DNA from: Acidobacteriota bacterium
Lineage (GTDB): Bacteria > Acidobacteriota > Thermoanaerobaculia > Thermoanaerobaculales > Sulfomarinibacteraceae
NCBI GenBank assembly: GCA_013152925.1
Contig: JAADFK010000030.1
Span: forward strand, 1-32,428
DNA length: 32,428 bases
Direction of reading: 5' to 3'
Part shown: piece after piece, positions 14,463 through 21,433 of the stretch
Layout of the letters: every line of letters begins with the position of its first letter
Numbering within the stretch: the stretch's first letter is position 1
Program-made: the position numbers and the translations under genes
Notes under the pieces: generated by a model
The model's input: the letters and a program-made list of their open reading frames with translations, nothing else
Database searches by the model: none
Told to the model about the DNA's origin: nothing

Positions 14463-14508
14463 AGCTGTCCGTCGGCGACCTTCGAAAGGGGCGTGCCGAC
14501 GGACGGCT
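14463..14508 (+). terminator. Long bipartite hairpin after the sigma/anti-sigma operon
   Basis: GTCCGTCGGC (14467-14476) pairs perfectly with GCCGACGGAC (14495-14504); four more pairs, one of them G-T, extend the stem to 14463/14508. The loop contains a second stem, CCTT and AAGG around CGA (14479-14489). It lies 16 bases after the stop of the secretin-like gene. There is no T-run, so it could be a 3' end stabiliser rather than a simple terminator. Confidence 0.5.
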
Positions 14509-14587
14509 CGTGGACGGGCGTTGGGGGGAGCTGCCCGGGAATCGCGATGGCTCGTTGCTTCCCCTGGACAGGTCGTGAGAGGAGCGG

Positions 14588-14593
14588 TACCTT
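14588..14593 (+). promoter_or_regulatory. Possible -10 box (TACCTT), leaderless spacing
   Basis: TACCTT is followed by six bases and the ATG at 14600. No ribosome site precedes the gene. The spacing equals that at 1931, 5479 and 32369, although this hexamer is further from the TATAAT consensus. Confidence 0.4.
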
Positions 14594-14599
14594 TCCGGC

Positions 14600-14986
14600 A
14601 TGATGAGACGAGTGTTCGCACTGCTGTTGCTGGTTCCGCTGACGGGTTGCGCGGTGGCGGCCGTCGGGGCCGCTGCCGGCGCCACCTATGTCTGGATCAA
14701 CGGCGAGGTCAAGGCGACGCTGCCCGCGGCCCTTCCCAAGGTGGAGAAGGCGTCGAAGAGGGCGCTGAAAAACCTCGAGCTGACGGCCATCGGCTCCACA
14801 GCTGACAAGCTCGAAGGGACGGTCACGGGCATGATGGCCGACGGGACCAGGGTCCGGATCAAGCTCAAGGCCGTCGACTTCCACTCGACGGAGGTCAGGA
14901 TCCGTGTGGGAACGGTGGGCGACCGGACTGTTTCCGAGCAAGTCCTCCGGCATATCCGGCGCGAGCTGGGAATCTCACCCGCATAA
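14600..14986 (+). CDS. DUF3568-family lipoprotein
   Basis: A 128-residue protein with a lipoprotein signal: MMRRVFALLLLVPLTGC, lipobox LTGC with the acylated Cys at residue 17. A short Ala/Gly-rich stretch (AVAAVGAAAGAT) follows, then YVWINGEVKATLPA, a helix (KVEKASKRALKNL) and strands ending RIKLKAVDFHSTEVRIRVG and a closing helix. This order (glycine-rich leader, YVxGE-K segment, alternating strands) fits the DUF3568 group of envelope lipoproteins, whose function is unknown. It would be anchored to a membrane on its periplasmic side. An ATG at 14603 is an equally possible start. The stop codon is the first part of a long palindrome. Confidence 0.78.
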   Translation: MMRRVFALLLLVPLTGCAVAAVGAAAGATYVWINGEVKATLPAALPKVEKASKRALKNLELTAIGSTADKLEGTVTGMMADGTRVRIKLKAVDFHSTEVRIRVGTVGDRTVSEQVLRHIRRELGISPA

Positions 14987-15144
14987 TTCCTCATCCATCT
15001 GCTGCAGGGCAGGATGCACCGCGTCTGGCGGCGCTTTCTCGATTCGCTCGCTCAACGTGCCGCAAGCACGCCTGCGCTCGCGAATCTTGCGAGAGCACCG
15101 CCAGCCACGGCGCCTCCTGCCCTTCGCGACGATGTCTGATGAAT
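14986..15144. repeat. 159-base imperfect palindrome (REP/MITE-like or structured RNA)
   Basis: The two arms, about 14986-15060 and 15066-15144, are reverse complements over nearly their whole length with scattered mismatches and small gaps. Matching blocks include GGGCAGGA, CTGGCGG and GATTCGC, with their complements TCCTGCCC, CCGCCAG and GCGAATC. The apex is GTGC-CGCAA-GCAC. It begins at the last base of the DUF3568 stop codon. No open frame is inside. It could be a mobile palindromic repeat or a very long hairpin RNA; only one copy is seen here. Confidence 0.65.
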
Positions 15145-15210
15145 CATCCGGACTCGCCAGGGGCGATGAAGACCTGAGGCGGGCTTTCCGTTTCGCCCCG
15201 CTGCGGTGCT

Positions 15211-16191
15211 TCAGACGAGCATCCCGGGAAGACGCTGACCCATGATGCCGGCGGCCTCGTCGACGATGCGGTCGATCAGCCCGGCCACGGTGGGTATGTC
15301 ATGGATCAGGCCGACCACCTGGCCGGCGGCCAGGAGGCCGTGGCTGGCATCGCCGTCCCTGAGGGCCTTGAGGCCGTGTTCGCCCTTGAGCAGGGGGATC
15401 AGGTCGGGGAGGGTGGCGCCCTCGGACTCCTTCTCCAGGACCTTCTCGGCCCAGGGGTTGCGCAGGACGCGCTCGGAGTTTCTGAGGGTCCGCATGACGA
15501 GAGTCGTGTTGGTCTCGTCAGCCTTGACCAGGGCCTGCTTGATCCCCTCGTGAACGGGAGCCTCGGCGGTGGCGACGAAACGGGTCCCCATGTTGATGCC
15601 TTCGGCGCCCAGGGCCAGGGCGGCGGCCAGGCCGCGGCCGTCCCCGAAGCCGCCCGAGGCGATGACGGGGATGGAGATCTCATCGACGGTGCGAGGAACC
15701 AGGATCAGGGAGGTGACGTCGTCCTCGCCGGGGTGGCCGGCGCACTCGAAACCGTCGATGCTGACCATGTCGCAGCCGATGGCCTGGGCCTTCCTGGCGA
15801 AGCGGACCGCCGTGCACTTGTGGACCACCAGGGCGCCCCCGGACTTGATGGCCTCCAGGTAGGGCTCGGGGTTGCGGCCGGCGGTCTCCACCAGGGGGAT
15901 ACCCTTCTCGACGATGACCTCGATGAAGCCACCGTAGTCCGGCGCCTTGAGGGTGGGCAGGAAGGTCAGGTTGACGCCGAAGGGCCGGTCCGTGAGCTGG
16001 CGGGTCTCGTCGATGGCGCGGGCCAGGCCTCCGGGCGTCTCGAAGGTCAGCGCCGTGAGGATCCCCATGGCGCCCGCATTGGAGACGGCGGCCACGAGCC
16101 CCGGCTGGGACACCCACATCATGCCGCCCTGGAGGATCGGATGGTCGATTCCCAGCATCTTGGTCACACGTGTTCGGATCTTCTGTGCCAT
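15211..16191 (-). CDS. Nitronate monooxygenase family protein (NAD(P)H/FMN-dependent)
   Basis: A 326-residue TIM-barrel flavoprotein of usual family length. It starts with the FMN-binding segment GIDHPILQGGM (residues 14-24), then SNAGAMGILTALTF. DGFECAGHPGE holds the conserved active-site His (H153). Phosphate-binding IASGGFGDGRGLAAALALGA (about 178-197) and NMGTRF follow. The family oxidises nitronates such as propionate-3-nitronate with O2, but several members are enoyl reductase-like or quinone reductases, so the substrate is open. Cytoplasmic. GGGAGG is five bases before the ATG at 16191. A TAGAAT at 16237-16242 on the minus strand is a likely -10 box. It appears monocistronic; its end is 66 bases from the palindrome. 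Confidence 0.88.
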   Translation of the reverse strand: MAQKIRTRVTKMLGIDHPILQGGMMWVSQPGLVAAVSNAGAMGILTALTFETPGGLARAIDETRQLTDRPFGVNLTFLPTLKAPDYGGFIEVIVEKGIPLVETAGRNPEPYLEAIKSGGALVVHKCTAVRFARKAQAIGCDMVSIDGFECAGHPGEDDVTSLILVPRTVDEISIPVIASGGFGDGRGLAAALALGAEGINMGTRFVATAEAPVHEGIKQALVKADETNTTLVMRTLRNSERVLRNPWAEKVLEKESEGATLPDLIPLLKGEHGLKALRDGDASHGLLAAGQVVGLIHDIPTVAGLIDRIVDEAAGIMGQRLPGMLV

Positions 16192-16236
16192 GGGCCCTCC
16201 CGGTCACCCGCTCGCCGCCGCGACGGGGGCGGGGTC

Positions 16237-16242
16237 ATTCTA
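16237..16242 (-). promoter_or_regulatory. -10 box (TAGAAT) for the nitronate monooxygenase gene
   Basis: TAGAAT on the minus strand lies 45 bases before the ATG at 16191. No convincing -35 is seen at 16-18 bases. The rest of the 253-base gap up to 16444 contains a terminator for the next gene and a T-run at 16263-16268, and nothing else recognised. Confidence 0.45.
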
Positions 16243-16400
16243 GCGCGGATCGTTCACGGCGGTTTTTTGCGAGGAGTCGAAGATGTTGTGGGAGGCCGGG
16301 CCCTCGCAAGAGCCCTGAGCGAAGTCGTGCCGGTGGCACACCGGGCGAGGGAACCGGAAGCGCGCCACCGGTTGCGGCCTCTCCTGCCGGAACGAACAAC

Positions 16401-16419
16401 GGCCCGGGGTCGCCGGGCC
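16401..16419 (-). terminator. Hairpin terminator of the secreted unknown gene
   Basis: GGCCCGG (16401-16407) pairs with CCGGGCC (16413-16419) around a five-base loop. On the minus strand it lies 25 bases after the stop of the gene ending at 16445 and is followed by GTTGTTCGTT, a weak T-rich tail. This fits a factor-independent terminator. Confidence 0.55.
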
Positions 16420-16444
16420 GGTTCTCTCTGGGTGGTATGTTCCC

Positions 16445-17167
16445 CTACTTCTTCTCCTCCTTGGCCTTTTCCTTGGCCTGCTTCTGCAGCTCCTTGAGCT
16501 TTTCCTTGGCCTGCTTGAGCTCTTCCTTGGTCATGATGCGGAAGGGGACCCGGATCGTGCTGCCGGGGAACTTCACCTGGAGGTAGTACTGGCCGTACTG
16601 GATCTTCTCCGGGAGGTGAAAGTAGAGCCGGCCGACGCAGGCGCGCCGGTAGTCGAGGGAGACCTGGTCGTAGGTCATCATGCGGACCTTCTGCGAGGTG
16701 TCGGAGAAGAAGCCGACCCGGCAGGCGTCCTTGGCCCACGGCGGGAAATAGCTGATGGATTGCCGCTGGATGTTGGCCCGGGCGTTGAGGGCGCGCAGCT
16801 TCCCTCCCGCGGCGTTGTACTCCTGCTGTGTGGCCATGGTAACGGTCTTGCCGTCGGGCATTATCACGGCAAAGTCGTGGCGGGTCAGAGTGGCCTTGAC
16901 CTGCGGCTGGGTGGTCAGGCCGACCTCGAGGAGCATCCACTCCTGGCCCACCGAGGCGTTGGCGACGGAGTAGCCGAGGATGACGTACCCCTCGTCGTTG
17001 GACACGACGCGGACGAAGCTGCCCGGGATGGAGAGCCGTTGCTGCCCGCCGGGTTGTGCGGCGGCGGCTTCCTGCGCCATGACGGGTCGCGCCGATGGGA
17101 TGATCATCAGTGCGATGACCAGGGCGGGAAGCGCCAGGGGTTTCCGGAACGGGACATTGTTCTTCAT
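16445..17167 (-). CDS. Secreted protein of unknown function with lysine-rich C-terminal helix
   Basis: A 240-residue protein from the ATG at 17167, chosen because GGAG lies seven bases upstream and the signal peptide then starts correctly (MKNNVPFRKPLALPALVIAL to VMAQ, about residue 31). The frame is open upstream to 17287 but without signal features. The mature part has beta-rich segments (SIPGSFVRVVSNDEGYVILGY, EWMLLEVGLTTQ), Cys residues near the middle, and a terminal Lys/Glu/Gln helix (KEELKQAKEKLKELQKQAKE), a likely coiled coil. I do not recognise a family. Periplasmic location is inferred from the signal peptide. TACGAT at 17203-17208 in a TGC context on the minus strand is an extended -10 candidate. 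Confidence 0.75.
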   Translation of the reverse strand: MKNNVPFRKPLALPALVIALMIIPSARPVMAQEAAAAQPGGQQRLSIPGSFVRVVSNDEGYVILGYSVANASVGQEWMLLEVGLTTQPQVKATLTRHDFAVIMPDGKTVTMATQQEYNAAGGKLRALNARANIQRQSISYFPPWAKDACRVGFFSDTSQKVRMMTYDQVSLDYRRACVGRLYFHLPEKIQYGQYYLQVKFPGSTIRVPFRIMTKEELKQAKEKLKELQKQAKEKAKEEKK

Positions 17168-17202
17168 GGGACGCTCCATTTCCGGTTGTTTGCGCGAAAT
17201 CA

Positions 17203-17208
17203 TCGTAG
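17203..17208 (-). promoter_or_regulatory. Possible extended -10 box for the secreted unknown gene
   Basis: TGCTACGAT on the minus strand gives TACGAT with an upstream TG one base away, 35 bases before the ATG at 17167. A TTCACA is 15 bases further upstream, slightly short of ideal spacing. Confidence 0.4.
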
Positions 17209-17374
17209 CACCATCCACTTGATGTGAAACAGAATCCGGCGGGGCGGCATTCCCTGAAGGAGTGTGGCTCAATACCGCCACCCCCATGGCCCCACCACGA
17301 TGACCGGACTGCTGCTTGGAGCCGGGGCAGGTGGAGAGGAACCGGATGATTTACCATGATGCCAGGGAGTGACC

Positions 17375-19171
17375 ATGATGCACACCGGAAACCACGCTCG
17401 GCCTGGCGGTCCGGGCTCGCGGCCATGGCGGGGGCCTGTCCGGGGACTGCTGGGAGCCGCAGCTCTTCTCGTTCTGCTGCTCAACCCGTTGCCGCTTGGC
17501 GCCCAGACCTCCGGAGAGGAACCGGGAGAGCTCACGCCGGCCGCGGCCGGCACGCCGGCGGAGCCATCCCTGGAGGAGCAGGCTGCCGAGATCGCTGCCA
17601 GGACCCAGGAGAGCTGGGCGGTCATCGAAGGCCTGCTGCGCCAACGTGTGAAGACCCGGGAGATGGAGGAGCTTCAGATCATCGACGCCCAGCTCGACCT
17701 GAGGGTCGGCGCGCTGAAGAAGCACCTCGGTCAGCTCATGGATGTCATCGAGGAGCTCGACGCCCAGGAGCTCCCGTCGGAGAAGCCGAAAAAGGTCGCC
17801 CGGAGAATCCTCCGTTCCGCCCGACGGCTCCTGTGGCAGAACCTGAAGCGGGACCAGGATGCCGTCCGGCTCCAGACGGAGAAGGTACGCAAGGCCCCGC
17901 CGGAGGAACGCCTGGCCGAGGAACGGGAGCTGACGACCCTGAGCGACTCTTTGAGCTCGGCGTACCGGAGCATTCTCGTCCTGGAGGGTTACCAGCAGAG
18001 GCTGGGAACAGATGTGACAAGAGACCTTGCCACGCTGGACCGTCTGCTGAGCGCACGCCTCGAGCGGGTGGCCGGCGAGCTCAAGGTCAGCACCGAGAAG
18101 CTCGATGCCCTCAAGAGCAAGCTCGAGGAGGCCAGGCCGGAGGAGGCCGCCGCGCTGAAGGAGGGCCTGCCGGCCCTGGAGGAAGCCCACCACCGGGCGG
18201 TCCGGGAGCTGACGGACCTCGTGGCCCTGGGACAGCGGCGGGCTCTGGACGTGGACCGCTACAAGAAGCTCCTGATCCAGTCCACGGGCGCCGCCTCCGT
18301 CGGGATGCTCAACAAGAGGGTGGCCGTCGGCCTCCTGGTGGATGCTTTTAGGGATATCAAGGATCACCTGGTCAAGCTGACGCCGTTGCTCATCTTCCGG
18401 AGTGTCGTGTTCGTGGTGATCGTTCTGCTGTTCTGGATCGTCGCCCGTGTGGCGGCGGTCCTGGTTCGCAAGACCATCAACCGCCCGGGCGCCCACATGC
18501 CCCAGCTCCTGCGCGGTACGGTGGTGACGGCCACGCGGAACACGATCCTCATCATCGGTATCGTTGTTGCGCTCTCGCAGTCGGGCGTCAAGGTGGCGCC
18601 GATCCTCGCCGGCCTCGGGATTGCCGGGTTCATCGTCGGCTTCGCTCTTCAGGACACGCTCTCCAACTTCGCGGCCGGCCTGATGATCCTCATCTATCGC
18701 CCCTTCGATGTGGGTGACGCGGTTGATACCGCCGGCGTCTTCGGGAAGGTCGTTCGTGTCAGTGTCGTGTCGACCACCGTCGACACCTTCGACAATCAAC
18801 GTCATATCATCCCCAACCGGCAGGTGTGGGGCAATGTCATCACAAACCGGACGGCACGCGAGACGCGGCGTGTGGACCTGACCCTGTTCACGGGCTACGG
18901 GGCCGACGTCGAGCAGGTGGAACAGATCCTCCAGGAGGTGGTTGCCACCCACCCCAAGGTGCTCGAGGAGCCCTCCCCGGTCATCCGTCTCCAGAGGGTC
19001 ACCGAGTCGGGTTTGGAATTCGTGGCCAGGCCGTGGGCCGCGACCGCGGACTACTGGAGCGTCTTTCGCGACCTGACGCGGACCATCAAGATGCGTTTCG
19101 ACGCCGAGGGCGTCCCGCCCCCGACCCCTCGCCGGGAGATCTTCCTCCGGGAGCACGATGGGGAGAGGTGA
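17375..19171 (+). CDS. MscS-family mechanosensitive channel with long N-terminal coiled-coil domain
   Basis: A 598-residue protein. A signal sequence at about residues 22-45 precedes a roughly 280-residue helical, Glu/Lys/Leu-rich region, likely a periplasmic coiled coil (LEEQAAEIAARTQESW, SARLERVAGELKVSTEK). The channel core follows: a first helix (LIFRSVVFVVIVLLFWIVAR), a second (NTILIIGIVVALSQSGV) and the pore-lining helix with its Gly/Ala ridge (LAGLGIAGFIVGFALQD), then the MscS beta domain (PFDVGDAV, NQRHIIPNRQVWGNVITN) and the C-terminal alpha/beta domain. It would release solutes on hypo-osmotic shock in the inner membrane. GTG 17369, ATG 17375 and ATG 17378 are possible starts; AGGGAG at 17364-17369 best fits 17375 or 17378. 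It is followed by the PEBP gene. Confidence 0.92.
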   Translation: MMHTGNHARPGGPGSRPWRGPVRGLLGAAALLVLLLNPLPLGAQTSGEEPGELTPAAAGTPAEPSLEEQAAEIAARTQESWAVIEGLLRQRVKTREMEELQIIDAQLDLRVGALKKHLGQLMDVIEELDAQELPSEKPKKVARRILRSARRLLWQNLKRDQDAVRLQTEKVRKAPPEERLAEERELTTLSDSLSSAYRSILVLEGYQQRLGTDVTRDLATLDRLLSARLERVAGELKVSTEKLDALKSKLEEARPEEAAALKEGLPALEEAHHRAVRELTDLVALGQRRALDVDRYKKLLIQSTGAASVGMLNKRVAVGLLVDAFRDIKDHLVKLTPLLIFRSVVFVVIVLLFWIVARVAAVLVRKTINRPGAHMPQLLRGTVVTATRNTILIIGIVVALSQSGVKVAPILAGLGIAGFIVGFALQDTLSNFAAGLMILIYRPFDVGDAVDTAGVFGKVVRVSVVSTTVDTFDNQRHIIPNRQVWGNVITNRTARETRRVDLTLFTGYGADVEQVEQILQEVVATHPKVLEEPSPVIRLQRVTESGLEFVARPWAATADYWSVFRDLTRTIKMRFDAEGVPPPTPRREIFLREHDGER

Positions 19172-19340
19172 GCACCGGGGGATCCGGGGCGATGGCGACT
19201 TCGTTCCCGCGAGGCAGTGGCCATCCCGACCGTCCGGTCCGGCCTCTCCCACTTGAAAACGGGACGAGGGTGATACAGTTTTCTCGGAGGGGACCGCGCC
19301 GGCTTCCGGAGGGAGCCCGTCGCGAAGCGGGAGGTGTACG

Positions 19341-19949
19341 GTGAACGAGGCCATCGGAAGTGTTCGTCGTTTCGTCACAGTGGTTTCCGTGGCAGCCGTT
19401 GCGATGGCCGTGGCACTGGTCACGCCTGGCTGCGGCCGTACGCTGTCGGCGTCCGTGGGAGGGGCGGCCGCCGGACACGGGGGAAAGGAGGCAGCCGTGA
19501 CTTCATTCCGGATCAGCTCACCGGCCTTCGGGGAAGGCCAGCCCATCCCGGCCGACTACACGGCCGATGGGAGTGACGTCAATCCTCCCCTGGAGATCCG
19601 GGGGGTGCCGGCGGGCGCCAGGTCACTTGCGTTGATCATGGACGACCCGGACGCTCCCAGGGGCACCTGGGTTCACTGGGTGGTGTGGAACATCCCGGCG
19701 GATACGGCCATGATACCGGCGGATTCGGTGCCGGTCGGCGCGGTGCAGGGACGTAACAGCTGGGGGCGCACGGCCTACGGTGGCCCGGCTCCACCGTCGG
19801 GGACCCACCGTTACTTCTTCAAGCTGTACGCGCTGGACACCACGCTGGACCTGCCACCGTCGACGGACAAGGCGGGGCTCCTGGCGGCCATGAAGGGGCA
19901 TGTCCTGGGCGAGGCCCAGCTCATGGGGACCTACTCGCGAAAGCGCTGA
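19341..19949 (+). CDS. PEBP (YbhB/YbcL) family protein, probable lipoprotein
   Basis: A 202-residue protein starting at GTG 19341, with GGGAGGTG five bases upstream. The first about 30 residues are a hydrophobic leader ending VTPGC, a weak lipobox that suggests lipid anchoring. From about residue 53 the PEBP domain runs in order: SFRISSPAFGEGQPIPADYT, the ligand-site segment DDPDAPRGTWVHWVVWNIP, and GRNSWGRTAYGGPAPPSGTH followed by YFFKLYALD. Bacterial members bind small anionic ligands and are of unclear function; some inhibit serine proteases. The 169-base gap before it holds a TTGAAA at 19253 and TACAGT at 19274, a weak promoter pair spaced 15 bases. Confidence 0.9.
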   Translation: MNEAIGSVRRFVTVVSVAAVAMAVALVTPGCGRTLSASVGGAAAGHGGKEAAVTSFRISSPAFGEGQPIPADYTADGSDVNPPLEIRGVPAGARSLALIMDDPDAPRGTWVHWVVWNIPADTAMIPADSVPVGAVQGRNSWGRTAYGGPAPPSGTHRYFFKLYALDTTLDLPPSTDKAGLLAAMKGHVLGEAQLMGTYSRKR

Positions 19950-19994
19950 CCCGCACGGTGGCCCGGGGAGAGGGACGGCCCCTGCCGTGGCGGC

Positions 19995-20279
19995 TCAGGC
20001 CGCCGAAAGGACGGTGACGGCGCCCCAGACCAGCCCAGCCACGAGGAGCAGCGGCAGCAGGACGACCAGCCCCACGACGAGCACCACCGGTCCGACGACT
20101 GCCAGGACGACGGTCACGGCCAGGAGCCCGAAAACCGCCTTGAGGAACCACCCTGCCACGGCGAGGGGGATCAGCAGGAGCTTGAAGAATACCTTGATGA
20201 GAACCCCCGCGACGGCGAGCACGCCCAGCACGAGCCCCCCGATGACGAACAACCCCATGAAACCAGCGAGCTCAAGCAT
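19995..20279 (-). CDS. Small hydrophobic membrane protein
   Basis: A 94-residue protein, almost entirely hydrophobic, with three or four predicted transmembrane helices (GLFVIGGLVLGVLAVAGVLI, KLLLIPLAVAGWFLKAVFGL, LLAVTVVLAVVGPVVLVVGL, VLLPLLLVAGLVWGAVTVL). There are few charged residues (E4, K30, K34, K48). It has no conserved motif I recognise and would sit in the inner membrane. ATG 20279 is chosen with AGGAGG five bases upstream; a GTG at 20282 would be too close. The response regulator is on the same strand about 56 bases downstream of its upstream side, so they are separate units or loosely linked. Confidence 0.65.
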   Translation of the reverse strand: MLELAGFMGLFVIGGLVLGVLAVAGVLIKVFFKLLLIPLAVAGWFLKAVFGLLAVTVVLAVVGPVVLVVGLVVLLPLLLVAGLVWGAVTVLSAA

Positions 20280-20335
20280 CACGACCTCCTACACCATTCA
20301 AGTACGTACGGGGGCCGCGAGAAGTTCCCGGTTTC

Positions 20336-20734
20336 TCAGCGCCTCATGATCGAGTCGAGGATCATCATGAAGGCCGCCTGCTGCTCGGGCTCGGCCTTCT
20401 CGATCACGGCCAGGCAGCCGGTGCCGTCAAACTCCTCGTGGAGCTCCTCGGCGGGGTGGGCCGAGGTGATGATCACCCGCTTCAGGTTGACCCGGCGCTT
20501 GCGGGCCTCCTCAAGAACGTCGCGGCCGTTCATCCCGGGCATCTCCCAGTCCAGGAGCACGATGTCGACATCCGGCGAGAGGTGCCGGACAGCCTCTTCT
20601 GGATCGGTGTAGGTCTCGACGCTCACCCGGTCGCCGTACCGGTCCTCGAGGAACCGGCGCCACACGGCACACTGAAGGGGGGAGTCGTCCACGACGACAG
20701 CACGCTTGGTCCTGGAGCTGGAAGCGTTCCCCAT
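20336..20734 (-). CDS. Single-domain response regulator (CheY-like receiver)
   Basis: A 132-residue stand-alone receiver domain from the ATG at 20734; the frame is open upstream but those residues are basic and unlike the family. The acidic pair D16-D17 in VVVDDS, the phospho-accepting D62 in LLDWEMPGMNG, T90/S91 in ITSAHP and K113 in IEKAEPE are all in place, so phosphorylation is expected. There is no output domain, as in CheY or phosphorelay shuttles; the partner kinase is not in the window. TATGCT at 20743-20748 on the minus strand lies eight bases before the ATG, so the mRNA may have almost no leader. It is on the same strand as, and upstream of, the small membrane protein gene. Confidence 0.88.
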   Translation of the reverse strand: MGNASSSRTKRAVVVDDSPLQCAVWRRFLEDRYGDRVSVETYTDPEEAVRHLSPDVDIVLLDWEMPGMNGRDVLEEARKRRVNLKRVIITSAHPAEELHEEFDGTGCLAVIEKAEPEQQAAFMMILDSIMRR

Positions 20735-20841
20735 CGGTCTCAAGCATAGCAGCATGCCGCGCACCTGGGGAAGACGGCGGCGCTTCCCTGCCATGGCGGC
20801 AGGCCGGAGCCGGCGGAGCCCCGGGATCCGCCGGAGGGGGC

Positions 20842-21309
20842 TCAGGCGAGCAGGTGGGCGTTGGCTCTTACGTAGCGCTTGAGCGTCTCGAAATGTTCCC
20901 GGTCCGCCTGTGCCAGGCTGGCGACCAGACCTTCCAGGTCGGGGTTGGACGCGGTGACGGCCTTGCGGTGAAGCTGCTCTGCCGCGTGGGACTCGACTTT
21001 CATCGCGAACAGGAGCGCCTGACCCAGAGTCCCGGGCCCGCCGTTGGACCGGAAGTCGGCGTTCCAGCGGAGCACCTCATCGATGGAGGACGTGTCCACA
21101 TCGACATCGGGAAACGAGTCGGGGTCGGAACGCGCGAGACGCCGTTCGAAGTGAACCAGGTTGGCGTGCGACAGCTCCTGCATGTGGAGACGCATGAAGA
21201 GGCCGGCGGCCTCGTCGTCGTCGCCGAAACGTCCGGCGAGCCAGAGGTAAAGATCGGCCATGGAATGTTCGAGGGCCTCGAGCCGGGAAAGGAGGGTCGA
21301 GATGTTCAC
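20842..21309 (-). CDS. Ferritin-like diiron-domain protein
   Basis: A 155-residue protein starting with GTG at 21309, AAGGA about ten bases upstream. It has the four-helix pattern of rubrerythrin/ferritin-like proteins, with ligand-type residues: E11-x3-H-like LEALEHSM, the E-x-x-H of MQELSHANLVHFE (E45, H48), a second E-x-x-H in KVESHAAEQLH (E106, H109) and DREH (D136, H139). There is no rubredoxin domain. It could store iron, sense or detoxify peroxide; the exact role is unknown. It is divergent from the PEP carboxylase gene. The frame open beyond 21309 overlaps that gene's start and is not coding. Confidence 0.8.
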   Translation of the reverse strand: MNISTLLSRLEALEHSMADLYLWLAGRFGDDDEAAGLFMRLHMQELSHANLVHFERRLARSDPDSFPDVDVDTSSIDEVLRWNADFRSNGGPGTLGQALLFAMKVESHAAEQLHRKAVTASNPDLEGLVASLAQADREHFETLKRYVRANAHLLA

Positions 21310-21360
21310 GTGGGGATGTTCCTTCGCTGTTTGGTGATGCGCAAAACGCGAGCGAGACCC

Positions 21361-21388
21361 AATATAACATACATGCAGGCTCGTGAAA
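21361..21388 (-). promoter_or_regulatory. Promoter for the ferritin-like gene
   Basis: On the minus strand TTTCAC (21383-21388) and TATATT (21361-21366) are spaced 16 bases apart, 50 bases before the GTG start. This is a reasonable sigma-70-type promoter in the 124-base divergent gap. On the plus strand a TACCAT at 21406-21411 may serve the PEP carboxylase gene. Confidence 0.55.
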
Positions 21389-21433
21389 GTGCGGTTGGAG
21401 CGGTACCATGACGGGGAGTCCCGGAGGATGTGA

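Noticed and set aside
15249-16254. Possible second gene opposite the nitronate monooxygenase
   Set aside because: The plus-strand frames there lack ribosome sites and are Gly/Ala/Asp-rich antisense shadows.
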